A DNA stretch of 64,000 bases from Thermotoga sp. KOL6. Lineage in GTDB: Bacteria > Thermotogota > Thermotogae > Thermotogales > Thermotogaceae. Positions within the stretch are counted from its first letter, which is position 1, and every line of letters begins with the position of its first letter. Below the pieces are notes generated by a model that was not told the DNA's origin, ran no database searches, and worked only from the letters and a program-made list of their open reading frames with translations. Position numbers and translations under genes: made by a program. The stretch is from positions 124,001 through 188,000 of the forward strand of contig NZ_LNDE01000001.1 in the NCBI RefSeq assembly GCF_002866025.1, given 5' to 3'. Positions 17,903 through 26,712 of the stretch are shown here, piece after piece.

Positions 17903-18769
17903 TTGAAAAAGCTGCTGCCTTATTTACTCCTTTTACCTACTTTCCTCATCATATCTCTTTTCATCTATTGGCCTGCTGCTTATTCCTTGAGGTTGAGTTT
18001 TTACAGGATCACACCTCTTGGAAACAGAATGGTGTTTGTTGGTATTAAGAATTTTCAAAGATTGTTTCAAAACCCTGAATACATCAATTCTATAAGGGTC
18101 ACAGTTATCTATGTTTCTTCCTCTTTGATCGCGACCATCTTTCTTGCTTTCTTCATAGCTCTTCTTTTGAACATGAGCTTGCCGGGAAATAAAGTGTTTA
18201 GGGCTTTGATATTTACTCCTTATGCCATCTCTCCTGCAATAGCGGGTGTTCTTTGGTCTTTCCTGTTGAATCCCGTTGTGGGTCACGTAAATTATATCCT
18301 TTCCAAACTTTTTGGATTACAAATAGAATGGCTCACCACAAAACCTTACGCACTGATAGCGGTTATCGTTGCGACTGTCTGGAAAACTCTTCCTTTCGAC
18401 ATCATTTTTTATCTTGCAGGACTTCAAGATATTCCCCAAGAACTCTTGGAAGCTTCTATGGTAGAGGGAGCAAACTCTTGGATCAGAACCTGGAAAATAG
18501 TATTCCCACTGCTTTCACCGATTACTTTTTACCTTATAATCATGAATCTTGTAAGTTTTATGTTCTCCTCTTTTGCCATCATCGACGTAACAACGAAAGG
18601 TGGACCCGGGAATTCTACAACCACAATGATATACAGACTATATTTGGATGCGTTCGCCTTTCAGAAAACAGGACCAGCGGCTGCTCAGAGTGTTATTCTT
18701 TTCATTATAATGGCCGTCGTGACAATCTTTTACTTCAAATTCGGTGAGAGAAGAGTCCATTACCAATAA
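17903..18769 (+). CDS. ugpA: ABC transporter permease, UgpA/MalF-type
   Basis: A 288-residue permease with six predicted helices. The EAA motif that docks on the ATPase is visible as EASMVEGANSWIRTWKIVFPLLSP near residues 196-219. It forms a heterodimer with the next gene product. The TTG at 17903 is chosen because GGGGGG lies eight bases upstream; the alternatives are an ATG at 17888 that overlaps this purine run and gives an odd N terminus. No ATPase gene follows in this operon. Confidence 0.88.
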   Translation: MKKLLPYLLLLPTFLIISLFIYWPAAYSLRLSFYRITPLGNRMVFVGIKNFQRLFQNPEYINSIRVTVIYVSSSLIATIFLAFFIALLLNMSLPGNKVFRALIFTPYAISPAIAGVLWSFLLNPVVGHVNYILSKLFGLQIEWLTTKPYALIAVIVATVWKTLPFDIIFYLAGLQDIPQELLEASMVEGANSWIRTWKIVFPLLSPITFYLIIMNLVSFMFSSFAIIDVTTKGGPGNSTTTMIYRLYLDAFAFQKTGPAAAQSVILFIIMAVVTIFYFKFGERRVHYQ

Positions 18770-18784
18770 TGGAGGAGGTAGGGT

Positions 18785-19615
18785 ATGAAAAGAAAAAGAA
18801 GTCTTGTGATTTTCTACGAGGCGATACTCATACTGGTAACGATTGTTATGGCTTTACCCCTCTTTTTGGCTATAACGATCAGCTTACAAAAACCTGAGGT
18901 GGTTTTTTCATACCCTCCAAAATTCTTTCCTACAAGTTTTTACTGGAAAAACTATGTTGAGGCATTCAAATATGTACCACTTGCAAGGTTGCTCTTGAAC
19001 AGTTTGATAGTTGCAACCCTTATAACACTGGGAAAACTCGCGACTGGAACGCTTGCAGGATTCGCTTTTTCACACTTCAATTTTAAAGGTAAAAGAGTCA
19101 TGTTTGCAGCCTTGTTCGCGACTTTATTCTTACCAGCCGAAACCGTAATGATACTTCCCCTTTTCTTGATCATGAAATCTTTTGGATGGGTTAACACCTA
19201 TTGGGCCTTAACGGTTCCTTTCATGGCAAGTGCAACCAACACTTTCCTCATGAGGCAACACTTTCTCACGATACCAAAGGAACTTCAGGATGCTGCGTTA
19301 ATAGATGGTGCGAGCTACCTTCAGTTTTTCTGGAAGATACTCATACCACTTTCGAGACACATGTTGGCAGGAGCTTCCATCATAAACTTTGTGTACGCTT
19401 GGAACATGTATCTGTGGCCATTGATAGTGACTATGGAGGATAAGATGAAAACCGTCCAAGTTGGTGTAAAAATGCTTATGCAGTCAGAATCGGCAAACAA
19501 TTGGGGAGTGATAATGGCCGGTACGGTAGTCGCGTTGGCACCAACTGTTATTATGTTTCTCGCCCTGCAAAATTTGTTTGTCAGAAGTCTTGTCCGAAGC
19601 GGAATGAAAGGCTGA
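18785..19615 (+). CDS. ugpE: ABC transporter permease, UgpE/MalG-type
   Basis: A 276-residue permease with six predicted helices and the EAA loop AALIDGASYLQFFWKILIPLSRHM near residues 178-199, of the MalG/UgpE family. GGAGGAGG lies before the ATG. The last gene of the operon; it ends ten bases before the convergent fliD stop, with no terminator visible between them. The ATPase must come from elsewhere, as is common for carbohydrate transporters in this lineage. Confidence 0.88.
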   Translation: MKRKRSLVIFYEAILILVTIVMALPLFLAITISLQKPEVVFSYPPKFFPTSFYWKNYVEAFKYVPLARLLLNSLIVATLITLGKLATGTLAGFAFSHFNFKGKRVMFAALFATLFLPAETVMILPLFLIMKSFGWVNTYWALTVPFMASATNTFLMRQHFLTIPKELQDAALIDGASYLQFFWKILIPLSRHMLAGASIINFVYAWNMYLWPLIVTMEDKMKTVQVGVKMLMQSESANNWGVIMAGTVVALAPTVIMFLALQNLFVRSLVRSGMKG

Positions 19616-19624
19616 TCTTGCTTG

Positions 19625-21454
19625 TTATTGTTTGTTGTTTCCTTGAAGAGCCTGGGCGATCCAACTGCCCTGGGATTGAAGTTGTGCTATTACATCCTCC
19701 ATCGCCGAGAACTTTCTCCAAAGTTCCTGTTCTCTACGGGAAAGCCGTTCAATCCAGTCAGCTATCTGGGTGGCAAGAAATCTCTGTTCTCTTTCGATTC
19801 TCCCACTAATTCCAGCAATTTGATCTATTCCACCGTTAAATTTTATCAATTCCCATAAATAATCGTCGAGCTGTGTGGCGAATCCGTTATCTCCTCCAAA
19901 GAATTCCCAAACCTTTTCTGGGTCTTTCTCGATGATTTCTCTCAATTTTTCTTCGTCTACTTCCAATCTGCCTTTCATCATATTTTCATAACCCGTTCCT
20001 ATTTCCCCCGTTGATATACCGAGCTCCCATAGGTAATTTATATCTCCACTGACCTTGTAGGTGATGAAGCTTCTTAGTCTTCTGAAAACTCCTTCGAGAA
20101 AATCGTCTCCTTTCAAAACACCTTTCATTTTTTCTTCCTCTGACATCTCCTCTTCCGATTTGTCAGTAACGGGTTCTTCTGTCAATTTTTCGTTCAAATA
20201 ATCCATTATTTCGTTCCATTTATCCACAAACTCTCTTATCTTCTCAACGATAGCATCGGTATCTACTTTGACGTCCACTGTCACAGTTTCTGAAGACATC
20301 CCCGAAACATGAAAAGTCACACCGTTGTATACCACATCGTTCGTATCGGAGTAGACATCTACCCAATTTGTACCATCGGTGCTTATCTGAAGGTGAGCCT
20401 TCTGTCCTACATAGAGACTATGAGTCTCTATCCCTAAGAGAGAAAAGACACCCGTTCCGTCGGTATCTTCCAACGTAATCGCTTGGGGACCCGAAGTGTC
20501 TGCCGTTATAATCAATTTGTTCATGTGGTAGTCGTAACTTGCAATCACTCCTGCACTGCTGTTGTTTATCTTCTCGATTAAAGAAGAAAGTGTATCGTTC
20601 TGATCTACACTGATTTCTACGTTGTTTATTTTTACTATTCCATTTATAATAGTTTTCGACGTGTAGCTAGCAATTTGGGTGAGTGTTTTCGAAGTTGAAA
20701 GAGAGCTCACGGAAGCAGTACTAGTCAGAGAGTAAGTGCTTCCATCGTAGTTCACAACAGATTCATCAAGATGGAATACCTTTGTGAAATTACCGGAGAT
20801 ATCTACAATCGAGAAATTTTTATCCGATGTGACGCTTAGTTTTCCTGTACTTGCGTCGTAGCTTGCGTTCCCCACTATTCCTAAGGAAGAGAGAGCGTTG
20901 TTCAATTTGTTCACGATATCATCTATTGTATCAGTTGAAAGAATCTGTACATCGTTGTAACTTCCCGTCTCGTTGTTATATATCCTCACCGTCCCTTCCT
21001 GTGGAATGTGCATATAGTCGAGTTCTCCAAACGTTTTTGTGGAATCCGGTGGAGGGACGATCTCGTTCGATCCTAAAAGAGTGGTGTAAGTCGCTGCTTG
21101 CACGATCCTTATATGGTAAATTCCTGTAACGGCTGTGGGGGAAGGAGTTGCAGATAAAAGGTTTTCGTTCGAAGAAGTTGCCGTTTTCTGAACAATTGTA
21201 CTTTGAAGCTTGAAACTGTATACTAGATCCCTGAATTCTCCAAGTTTCGTCTTCAATTCTTCATACGCTTTTTGCATGAGTTCGTATTTCTCGTATTTCT
21301 CGGTAAGGCTTTGAAGAGGTTGACTTTCCGCCTCTAAGATGGCGTTTATGATGGACTGAGTATCGAGCCCACTAACGGCCCCCCCGACTTGAAATCCTCC
21401 GAGCTGGGAGTAATATCTCATATTTATGGTGCTCGCTATTTTGCTCAGATCCAT
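19625..21454 (-). CDS. fliD: flagellar hook-associated protein 2 (filament cap)
   Basis: A 609-residue FliD. The N terminus has FQVGGAVSGLDTQSIINAILEAESQPLQSLTEKYEKYE, the conserved FliD N-terminal coiled coil, and the C terminus (about residues 390-600) has the helical FliD_C region with DKWNEIMDYLNEKL and RLRSFITYKVSG. The middle is Ser/Thr-rich, forming the outer cap domains, and is the variable part of the family. The capping protein is exported by the flagellar type III apparatus and catalyses flagellin assembly. It follows flaG by four bases, in the usual flaG-fliD pair; no fliS follows. Confidence 0.92.
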   Translation of the reverse strand: MDLSKIASTINMRYYSQLGGFQVGGAVSGLDTQSIINAILEAESQPLQSLTEKYEKYELMQKAYEELKTKLGEFRDLVYSFKLQSTIVQKTATSSNENLLSATPSPTAVTGIYHIRIVQAATYTTLLGSNEIVPPPDSTKTFGELDYMHIPQEGTVRIYNNETGSYNDVQILSTDTIDDIVNKLNNALSSLGIVGNASYDASTGKLSVTSDKNFSIVDISGNFTKVFHLDESVVNYDGSTYSLTSTASVSSLSTSKTLTQIASYTSKTIINGIVKINNVEISVDQNDTLSSLIEKINNSSAGVIASYDYHMNKLIITADTSGPQAITLEDTDGTGVFSLLGIETHSLYVGQKAHLQISTDGTNWVDVYSDTNDVVYNGVTFHVSGMSSETVTVDVKVDTDAIVEKIREFVDKWNEIMDYLNEKLTEEPVTDKSEEEMSEEEKMKGVLKGDDFLEGVFRRLRSFITYKVSGDINYLWELGISTGEIGTGYENMMKGRLEVDEEKLREIIEKDPEKVWEFFGGDNGFATQLDDYLWELIKFNGGIDQIAGISGRIEREQRFLATQIADWIERLSRREQELWRKFSAMEDVIAQLQSQGSWIAQALQGNNKQ

Positions 21455-21458
21455 ATCA

Positions 21459-21809
21459 TCACACCCTTTCGTCCATTAAGATACCTAGGAGCTCGTTTAT
21501 ACTCTTTGCAAGCTTCACCATCACTTCTGGAGGGATCTGTCGAATGAGTTCTCCTGTTTCAGTATCCCGTATCTTCACGATCACCATATTTATCTCTTTG
21601 TCGTATTTGAATTCTGCCTCTCCTCTGAATATCTTCCTCAATCTTTCCATCTTTTTAGAAAACTCTTCGATCGCTTTTTGAACATCTTCTTCTTGCTGCT
21701 TTTTCATAGCAACAACAGGTGTTTTTTCATCGTTTACGTGTATCTCCCTTCTTGTTATTTCTCCATGAAATACCATGTTTCCTCTCCCATCCATGGGATC
21801 AATTTTCAT
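21459..21809 (-). CDS. flaG: FlaG family protein
   Basis: A 116-residue protein of the FlaG family, associated with flagellar filament length. The C-terminal domain (residues 50-116) contains FKYDKEINMVIVKIRDTETGELIRQIPPEVMVKLAKSINELLGILMDE, the diagnostic core IVKIxDxxTGEVIRQIPPE. The N terminus is a helical, charged coiled coil. The ATG at 21809 has GGAGGG seven bases upstream, so the GTG fifteen bases earlier is not used. It overlaps nothing; fliD starts four bases after its stop. Confidence 0.9.
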   Translation of the reverse strand: MKIDPMDGRGNMVFHGEITRREIHVNDEKTPVVAMKKQQEEDVQKAIEEFSKKMERLRKIFRGEAEFKYDKEINMVIVKIRDTETGELIRQIPPEVMVKLAKSINELLGILMDERV

Positions 21810-21877
21810 TTTGGATCCCTCCACAACTTACTTCTCCTGTCTTCCATACTTATATATCGATCATATTTTTGAAATTT

Positions 21878-22264
21878 TTAGATACCGATTATCACTGTTC
21901 TCTCAACCACTGTGTTTTCGTCCACTCTTATCTTTAGAATAACCTTTTTGTAAGTAACTTTCCCGTTTTTAATAGATACAGTTTCTTCCTGAACAGAATC
22001 CAGGCGGGGATAATTTCTCCCATTCCACTCTTTTCCCCAAAAGGCTGCATTAATATCTTGATAAATATCTTGAGGTATTTCGTTACCCACTCGAAACTCT
22101 GAGAGATAATCGTACGCAAAATTCAAAAGAAAAAAGGTCTTTGTTGCCTTCTCAGAAAGGGAAACATTTTTTGCTACTGTCAAAGCAGTTGTCATGATAA
22201 TCATGGCAATTACCGTTGCCATGATCAAACTCACGAGTGTCTCCACAACCAGACTTCCCCTCAT
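21878..22264 (-). CDS. pseudopilin-like protein, GspI/GspH-like
   Basis: A 128-residue protein with a class III signal: MRGS then LVVETLVSLIMATVIAMIIMTT, Glu at position 5 of the mature helix after cleavage following Gly-Ser or Gly. The soluble part is short and mixed alpha/beta. It resembles minor pseudopilins of type II secretion or type IV pilus systems. AGAGGTG lies about ten bases before the ATG at 22264, and the gene begins one base from the end of the previous one, so the three pilin genes are co-transcribed. Confidence 0.75.
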   Translation of the reverse strand: MRGSLVVETLVSLIMATVIAMIIMTTALTVAKNVSLSEKATKTFFLLNFAYDYLSEFRVGNEIPQDIYQDINAAFWGKEWNGRNYPRLDSVQEETVSIKNGKVTYKKVILKIRVDENTVVERTVIIGI

Positions 22265-22266
22265 TT

Positions 22267-24063
22267 TCAATACACCTCTCTCAGCAATAAAACTAAGCTT
22301 TCCTCTTCTGTCGCGGGAGTTCCCGCTGCTGCTATCCCTTTTAAAACTCTCCAATCATAAACGTAATTTTTCCGATAACCTGTTAAAATTTGAGGTTTTT
22401 CTTTTTCCCAATAGAAGGTTCCAATAGGTCCCCTGACGTTTTGCATGAGGGACCCAAAAATGGTGAGCTCTCCTTTGGGTTTAATTGTGTCATAACCTTC
22501 TACATAAAAACTTCCATCGAAGGCGTATATACTAGCGAAGATCTTCATGTTTTTTCTCTTCTTTTTCACAACAACGTTTTCCATCGCGACGAGATTGAGA
22601 AAGTCATCAGATTTGTGATTCTTCAAAAGTTCGGCGTACTCTTCAGTTTCCACGTTTCCGTTTTTGTCCAAAGGTCTTATAACCGTCTCATCGGCTATTT
22701 TTTCTTCGGAAGAACTGTTTATACCTTGAGACGCAGCTATGGTTTCTAAAACCTCTCTGAAATCGTTGTATATGATGTGATCCATCACATAAATGTTTTT
22801 CGCAACGATCGTGTATTTTCCTTCGACGAACATGGGTTTTCCCGAATTACTCATGTTCTTTATGTAAACATCGGTATCCGTTTTGAGAACGCCGTTGAAA
22901 TGTATATCGTAAGTTCCTTTATCCAAACCCAAAATTTCTCGAGCTTTTTGTCCAGTTACAACAAGATGATATTGATCACTGTTCGGTTTGGGTTTGATAT
23001 GAAACAATTCTCTGAGATTGCCTTCTTCAGAACTAACAAACTCCCAGTTTTGTCCATCGGAACTTCTATAGGTTTTGTAAATCTCTTTGTATTTAACTTT
23101 TATGAGGTAATCGTTATCACTCTGCCCCCTGGGAGTGTTGAATTCTATCACATAAACTGGTTCAAAATATTTTCTGTAATACCACCAAAAATACTGCCAT
23201 TCGTCAACCAACTCTCTTATTGTTGGCAGCTCTATACCCACATCTGAAGGGTAAACCACTGCTTCACTTGCGGGTTTCACTATCTCCCGAATTTTGGTTA
23301 AATAGTAGTTTTTTATTCTTTCCATGTTGTATTTCTCTATGTCTTCTTGTGTCAAATATTTAGGTGGAGGATTCTCATACCTGGGACCATTCCCTTCTTC
23401 TACGTCTATATCTTTGAATTCAACGCTTCCTTTGAAGAGAGGTTCCCCACTGACGTGTATCACATCGTTAGACCTGAAAGGACCATCGATGACGTCCTGC
23501 GTGATGAAGTGGATCTCCTCCCCGTTCCTTGTCTCTTTTTCGGTGAAATACACGTACTTGTTCAAGAAGTTCGAGGAGAGAAGAGCGTACTTATAGACAA
23601 CAGCTCTTCCAACTTGAGACCTTGCAACGAGGAGTGTGTAGTAAGAATTTTGAAAGGGTAGAGCAATAACTTCCGTTTTTGAGAGTTCGTACTTCGACAT
23701 TTCCTCTGAAAATCCTTCTTCCAAAGCAAGATCGTAATATTTATCTTCTTCCACCAATTCAAACATTTTCTTCCAAGCATCACCATCTGTCTGGGAAAAG
23801 ACTCTCTTTTTGAAATCCTCGAGCCACTGGACTTTCCCGTTTTTCCAATCAACATCGATTCCTAGAATACCTTCGAAATGGACTTTTAAAAAGGATATAC
23901 CCAAATTCAGAGCATTTGAAGCTCTGTAAGCTGCTTCGAGTCTTTGAGAAGTGTATTCTGCGTTCTTTTTATACTGCTGAAAATAAATGACCATCACCGT
24001 TGAAAAAACAGCTACTATCAACAACACAACGAGAGTCGTGATGAGTATGGAACCTTTCCTCAT
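22267..24063 (-). CDS. PilX/GspK-like large pilin-associated protein
   Basis: A 598-residue protein starting MRKGSILITTLVVLLIVAVFS: a class III leader of four residues, then the hydrophobic helix. The fifth mature residue is Thr, not Glu, which is typical of GspK/PilX-type minor pilins. The large soluble domain includes repeated beta-rich segments (HFITQDVIDGPFRSNDVIHVSG, LFGSL) reminiscent of PilX/PilW-associated proteins that lack clear catalytic motifs. GAGGTG lies six bases before ATG 24063; a GTG nine bases earlier is excluded for that reason. It lies between the GspJ- and GspI-like genes. Confidence 0.75.
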   Translation of the reverse strand: MRKGSILITTLVVLLIVAVFSTVMVIYFQQYKKNAEYTSQRLEAAYRASNALNLGISFLKVHFEGILGIDVDWKNGKVQWLEDFKKRVFSQTDGDAWKKMFELVEEDKYYDLALEEGFSEEMSKYELSKTEVIALPFQNSYYTLLVARSQVGRAVVYKYALLSSNFLNKYVYFTEKETRNGEEIHFITQDVIDGPFRSNDVIHVSGEPLFKGSVEFKDIDVEEGNGPRYENPPPKYLTQEDIEKYNMERIKNYYLTKIREIVKPASEAVVYPSDVGIELPTIRELVDEWQYFWWYYRKYFEPVYVIEFNTPRGQSDNDYLIKVKYKEIYKTYRSSDGQNWEFVSSEEGNLRELFHIKPKPNSDQYHLVVTGQKAREILGLDKGTYDIHFNGVLKTDTDVYIKNMSNSGKPMFVEGKYTIVAKNIYVMDHIIYNDFREVLETIAASQGINSSSEEKIADETVIRPLDKNGNVETEEYAELLKNHKSDDFLNLVAMENVVVKKKRKNMKIFASIYAFDGSFYVEGYDTIKPKGELTIFGSLMQNVRGPIGTFYWEKEKPQILTGYRKNYVYDWRVLKGIAAAGTPATEEESLVLLLREVY

Positions 24064-24073
24064 GGAAATCACC

Positions 24074-24550
24074 TCACTTTACGTTTGGCAGCGAAACGGA
24101 GACATAGAAAACTCTTTCGATATTGTTCTTTTTCTTCCCTATGAAAAACGAAACGGTACTAGAAGTCTGCGAGTAGAATGTACATGTGGAAATGTCAGTA
24201 GCGATCACTTTCTTCTCGTTTTCCTTCCAAATTTCTATTTTCGAATCCCTATAGATAATCGAGTATTTGTATTCTTTGGGGTAGTAGTTTTCATCTCCAA
24301 AAGGAACGTTTACAAAAAATTCAACTTTGTCTGGGTAGACGTTTATCTTTTCCACTCTCGGCCCCGCTTTTATGATCTCTTTTCTCAGTTCCATAGCAGT
24401 TTTCAGAAGATCATCTGAAAGTTCTACAACCGTTATGGATTGGGCGGTGGTGATCATAGCTCTTCCTAGAAGACCAATTGTAAAGAGAATCACTGTCAAA
24501 AGAATCGTCATCGTTATCAACATCTCCGTTATGGTGAATCCACTCTTCAC
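24074..24550 (-). CDS. pseudopilin-like protein, GspJ/PilW-like
   Basis: A 158-residue protein with the strongest prepilin signal in the window: MKSG followed by FTITEMLITMTILLTVILFTIGLLG, with Phe at +1 and Glu at +5. The mature domain (FRKEIIKAGPRVEKINVYPDKVEF) has the pattern of GspJ/PilW-type pseudopilins. GTG start at 24550 with GGAGGTG five bases upstream. It heads a run of five minus-strand genes ending in fliD at 19625. Confidence 0.82.
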   Translation of the reverse strand: MKSGFTITEMLITMTILLTVILFTIGLLGRAMITTAQSITVVELSDDLLKTAMELRKEIIKAGPRVEKINVYPDKVEFFVNVPFGDENYYPKEYKYSIIYRDSKIEIWKENEKKVIATDISTCTFYSQTSSTVSFFIGKKKNNIERVFYVSVSLPNVK

Positions 24551-24584
24551 AATTCCACCTCCAGTTTAATCATTAACAAAAAAA

Positions 24585-24603
24585 TGTGGCAAAAGTGTGG
24601 CAA
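24585..24603. repeat. direct repeat TGTGGCAA, 11-bp period
   Basis: TGTGGCAA occurs at 24585-24592 and 24596-24603, one helical turn apart, in the 84-base divergent region between the pseudopilin and ferritin genes. Just after it a possible -10 TAGAAT lies at 24608-24613. May be a regulator site. Confidence 0.45.
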
Positions 24604-24634
24604 GTGATAGAATCTATTAAGAGGAGGTGAAAAA

Positions 24635-25126
24635 ATGGTTATCTCGGAAAGGATCAGAAAAGCTCTCAACAATCAATTGAACAAGGAGATTTACTCATCT
24701 TATCTTTATCTTTCCATGGCAACCTACTTCGACGCGGAAGGTTTCAAAGGATTCGCTCACTGGATGAAAAAGCAGGCTCAGGAAGAGCTCAATCATGCTA
24801 TGAAATTTTACAGTTACATTTATGACAGGGGAGGCAGAGTGGAACTTGAAACCATAGAAAAACCTCCATCAAAATGGGAAGGTGTAGAAGAAGCTTTTAA
24901 AGCTGCTTTGGAACACGAAGAATTTGTTACAAGGTCTATTTACGACATTTTAGAACTTGCCATGGAAGAGAAAGATCACGCTACCGTGAGTTTTCTCAAA
25001 TGGTTTGTCGATGAACAAGTTGAGGAAGAAGAACAGGTAAGAGAGATTCTGGATCTCCTGAAAAAAGCAAGTGGCCATATTTCTTTGATATTCCAGCTCG
25101 ACAGATATCTTGGACAGAGAGAATGA
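24635..25126 (+). CDS. ftn: ferritin
   Basis: A 163-residue non-haem ferritin that stores iron as ferric oxide in a 24-mer. The ferroxidase Glu/His residues are recognisable: NKEIYSSYLYLSM (Glu 18 region), QAQEELNHAMKFYSYI (Glu-x-x-His), and HEEFVTRSIYDILELAMEEKDHATVSFLKWFVDEQVEEEE. Length fits FtnA-type ferritins. AGGAGGTG lies six bases before the ATG. A strong terminator overlaps the stop. Confidence 0.95.
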   Translation: MVISERIRKALNNQLNKEIYSSYLYLSMATYFDAEGFKGFAHWMKKQAQEELNHAMKFYSYIYDRGGRVELETIEKPPSKWEGVEEAFKAALEHEEFVTRSIYDILELAMEEKDHATVSFLKWFVDEQVEEEEQVREILDLLKKASGHISLIFQLDRYLGQRE

Positions 25127-25146
25127 GGGGCAAAAAGCCCCTCATT
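25122..25146 (+). terminator. intrinsic terminator of ferritin
   Basis: Ten-base stem AATGAGGGGC / GCCCCTCATT with an AAAAA loop, followed by CTTGTTC. The first base of the stem overlaps the ferritin stop codon. Confidence 0.85.
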
Positions 25147-25165
25147 CTTGTTCGGAGGTGAAAAT

Positions 25166-25819
25166 GTGATACTGGTATTGGGTGTATTCAAAATAGAAGT
25201 AGAACCTATGCTGGAAGAGATGGAAGTACTCGAGAAGGGAAGAATCTTGAAAAGATATTACCAAAGGGGAATTGTCGGTAGAAATGAGGTGGTTGTGAGC
25301 TACGGCTTCATTGGAAAGGTAGAAGCGGCTCTCGTCACGCAAGCTTTTTTAGACAAATTCAGCATAGACGCTGTTTTTCTGACAGGAAATGCAGGGGGGT
25401 TAGAGGGCACAAAAGTGGGAGATGTGGTGATAGGTGATGCTTACGTGGAGTACGACTTTGAAACAGCTCTTGGTGATAAAGGTATCGAGATTTTAGGGAA
25501 TGAGGAGCTAGAAGACAAAATTATTGCCTATTCGAACAGAGAGATTAAAACAGGTTTGATAGCTAGCGGTGATTCTTTTGTGACTACTGATGAAAGAGCA
25601 AAAGAGATAATGGAAAAAACAGGCGCGCTCTGTGTAGACATGGATTCTGCCGCTGTTGCAAAAGTGTGCCATGAAAACGAAAAAAAGTTCCTCGCGATAA
25701 AAACGATTGTAGATGTGTGTGGTAAAAACACCGAGGAAGAGTTCAAGAAGAATTATGAAAAATACGGCTTTCTTTCAAATCTTCTTCTCCTCGACGTTTT
25801 GAAGAAATGTGTGTTCTAA
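25166..25819 (+). CDS. MTA/SAH-nucleosidase-like nucleoside phosphorylase family protein
   Basis: A 217-residue protein of the PNP/UDP superfamily. Recognisable pieces are VFLTGNAGGLEGTKVGDVVIG (the glycine-rich substrate loop), the SGDSFVTTDERAKEI segment and the VDMDSAAVAKVCHENEKKFLAIKTIVDVCG motif with the conserved Met-Asp-Ser/Glu and catalytic Asp. It most likely cleaves an adenine nucleoside such as methylthioadenosine or S-adenosylhomocysteine, but futalosine hydrolase is also possible. GTG at 25166 follows GGAGGTG by eight bases. It ends by overlapping the convergent PTA/PTB gene by four bases. Confidence 0.78.
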   Translation: MILVLGVFKIEVEPMLEEMEVLEKGRILKRYYQRGIVGRNEVVVSYGFIGKVEAALVTQAFLDKFSIDAVFLTGNAGGLEGTKVGDVVIGDAYVEYDFETALGDKGIEILGNEELEDKIIAYSNREIKTGLIASGDSFVTTDERAKEIMEKTGALCVDMDSAAVAKVCHENEKKFLAIKTIVDVCGKNTEEEFKKNYEKYGFLSNLLLLDVLKKCVF

Positions 25820-26700
25820 GCAAACAAAGAAGAAAGAACGATCGAATAGTATTTGGTCTCCTCCGAATCTGCTCTTGAAGTAAGAACAACCGGAACTCTT
25901 CCACCGAGAATAGTAGATGCCGATCTGGCTTTCGCTAAGAACACAAGAGCTTTATAAAAAATGTTGGCAGCTTCTATATTCGGAAGAATCAATATGTCCG
26001 CTGTTCCCGCCACGGGACTTTCTATTCCTTTCTTCTGCGCCGCTTCTTTCGATACTACATTGTCCAAAGCGAAAGGACCATCGACAATACAGCCCTTTAT
26101 CTGTCCCCTTTGGTTCATTTTCGAAAGAACGGCCGCTTCCATAGTGATAGGCATTTTAGGATTCACCACTTCTATGGCCCCTACGATTGCTACTTTCGGG
26201 GTCTCTATTCCCAAAACCCTTGCTACACGAACACAGTGATCTATCATATCGATCTTTTGTTCAAGAGTTGGATTTATAACCATTCCAGGATCGGAAACAA
26301 TGAGCGGTCTTCCAAAATCCGGGACTTCCATTACACTCACCATGGAAATGGTTTTCCCCGTTCGAAGACCGTATTCCTCTTTCAAATAAATCTTCATAAG
26401 ATCACCCGTTTTTATCTTACCCTTCATCAGAAAATCACACTCACCCTCGGAAACAGCCTCCACAGCGAATTTTCCAGCGGTTTCTACTTTGCAGTCTACG
26501 ATGTTCGGATCGATCCATTCGGGAGTGAATTCTCTTACGATTTTCAAAATCTCTTCTTTTGGGCCAAAAAGAACGGGATCACAGACGTTTTCTTTCCATG
26601 CTTTGAAAACAGACTGGATCACATTCTCGTCGTTTGCTACCGCAACCGCGAGTCTTTTATTCCTCCCCCGTGCCTTTTCAACCAACCTTTCCAAAAACAT
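25816..26700 (-). CDS. pta: phosphate acetyl/butyryltransferase family enzyme
   Basis: A 294-residue enzyme of the PTA/PTB family, which transfers an acyl group between CoA and phosphate. Family segments are KIKTGDLMK, VSDPGMVINPTLEQKIDMIDHCVRVA, ILPNIEAANIFYKALVFLAKA and ILGGRVPVVLTSRADSEETKYYSI. Its length matches the short form rather than two-domain Pta. In T. maritima the ATP-yielding acetate pathway uses an enzyme of this kind, so acetyl-CoA is the likely substrate, but butyryl-CoA cannot be excluded. ATG at 26700. It lies twelve bases after the aminotransferase gene, on the same strand, and probably shares its message. Confidence 0.85.
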   Translation of the reverse strand: MFLERLVEKARGRNKRLAVAVANDENVIQSVFKAWKENVCDPVLFGPKEEILKIVREFTPEWIDPNIVDCKVETAGKFAVEAVSEGECDFLMKGKIKTGDLMKIYLKEEYGLRTGKTISMVSVMEVPDFGRPLIVSDPGMVINPTLEQKIDMIDHCVRVARVLGIETPKVAIVGAIEVVNPKMPITMEAAVLSKMNQRGQIKGCIVDGPFALDNVVSKEAAQKKGIESPVAGTADILILPNIEAANIFYKALVFLAKARSASTILGGRVPVVLTSRADSEETKYYSIVLSSLFA

Positions 26701-26712
26701 GCTACCATCCCC

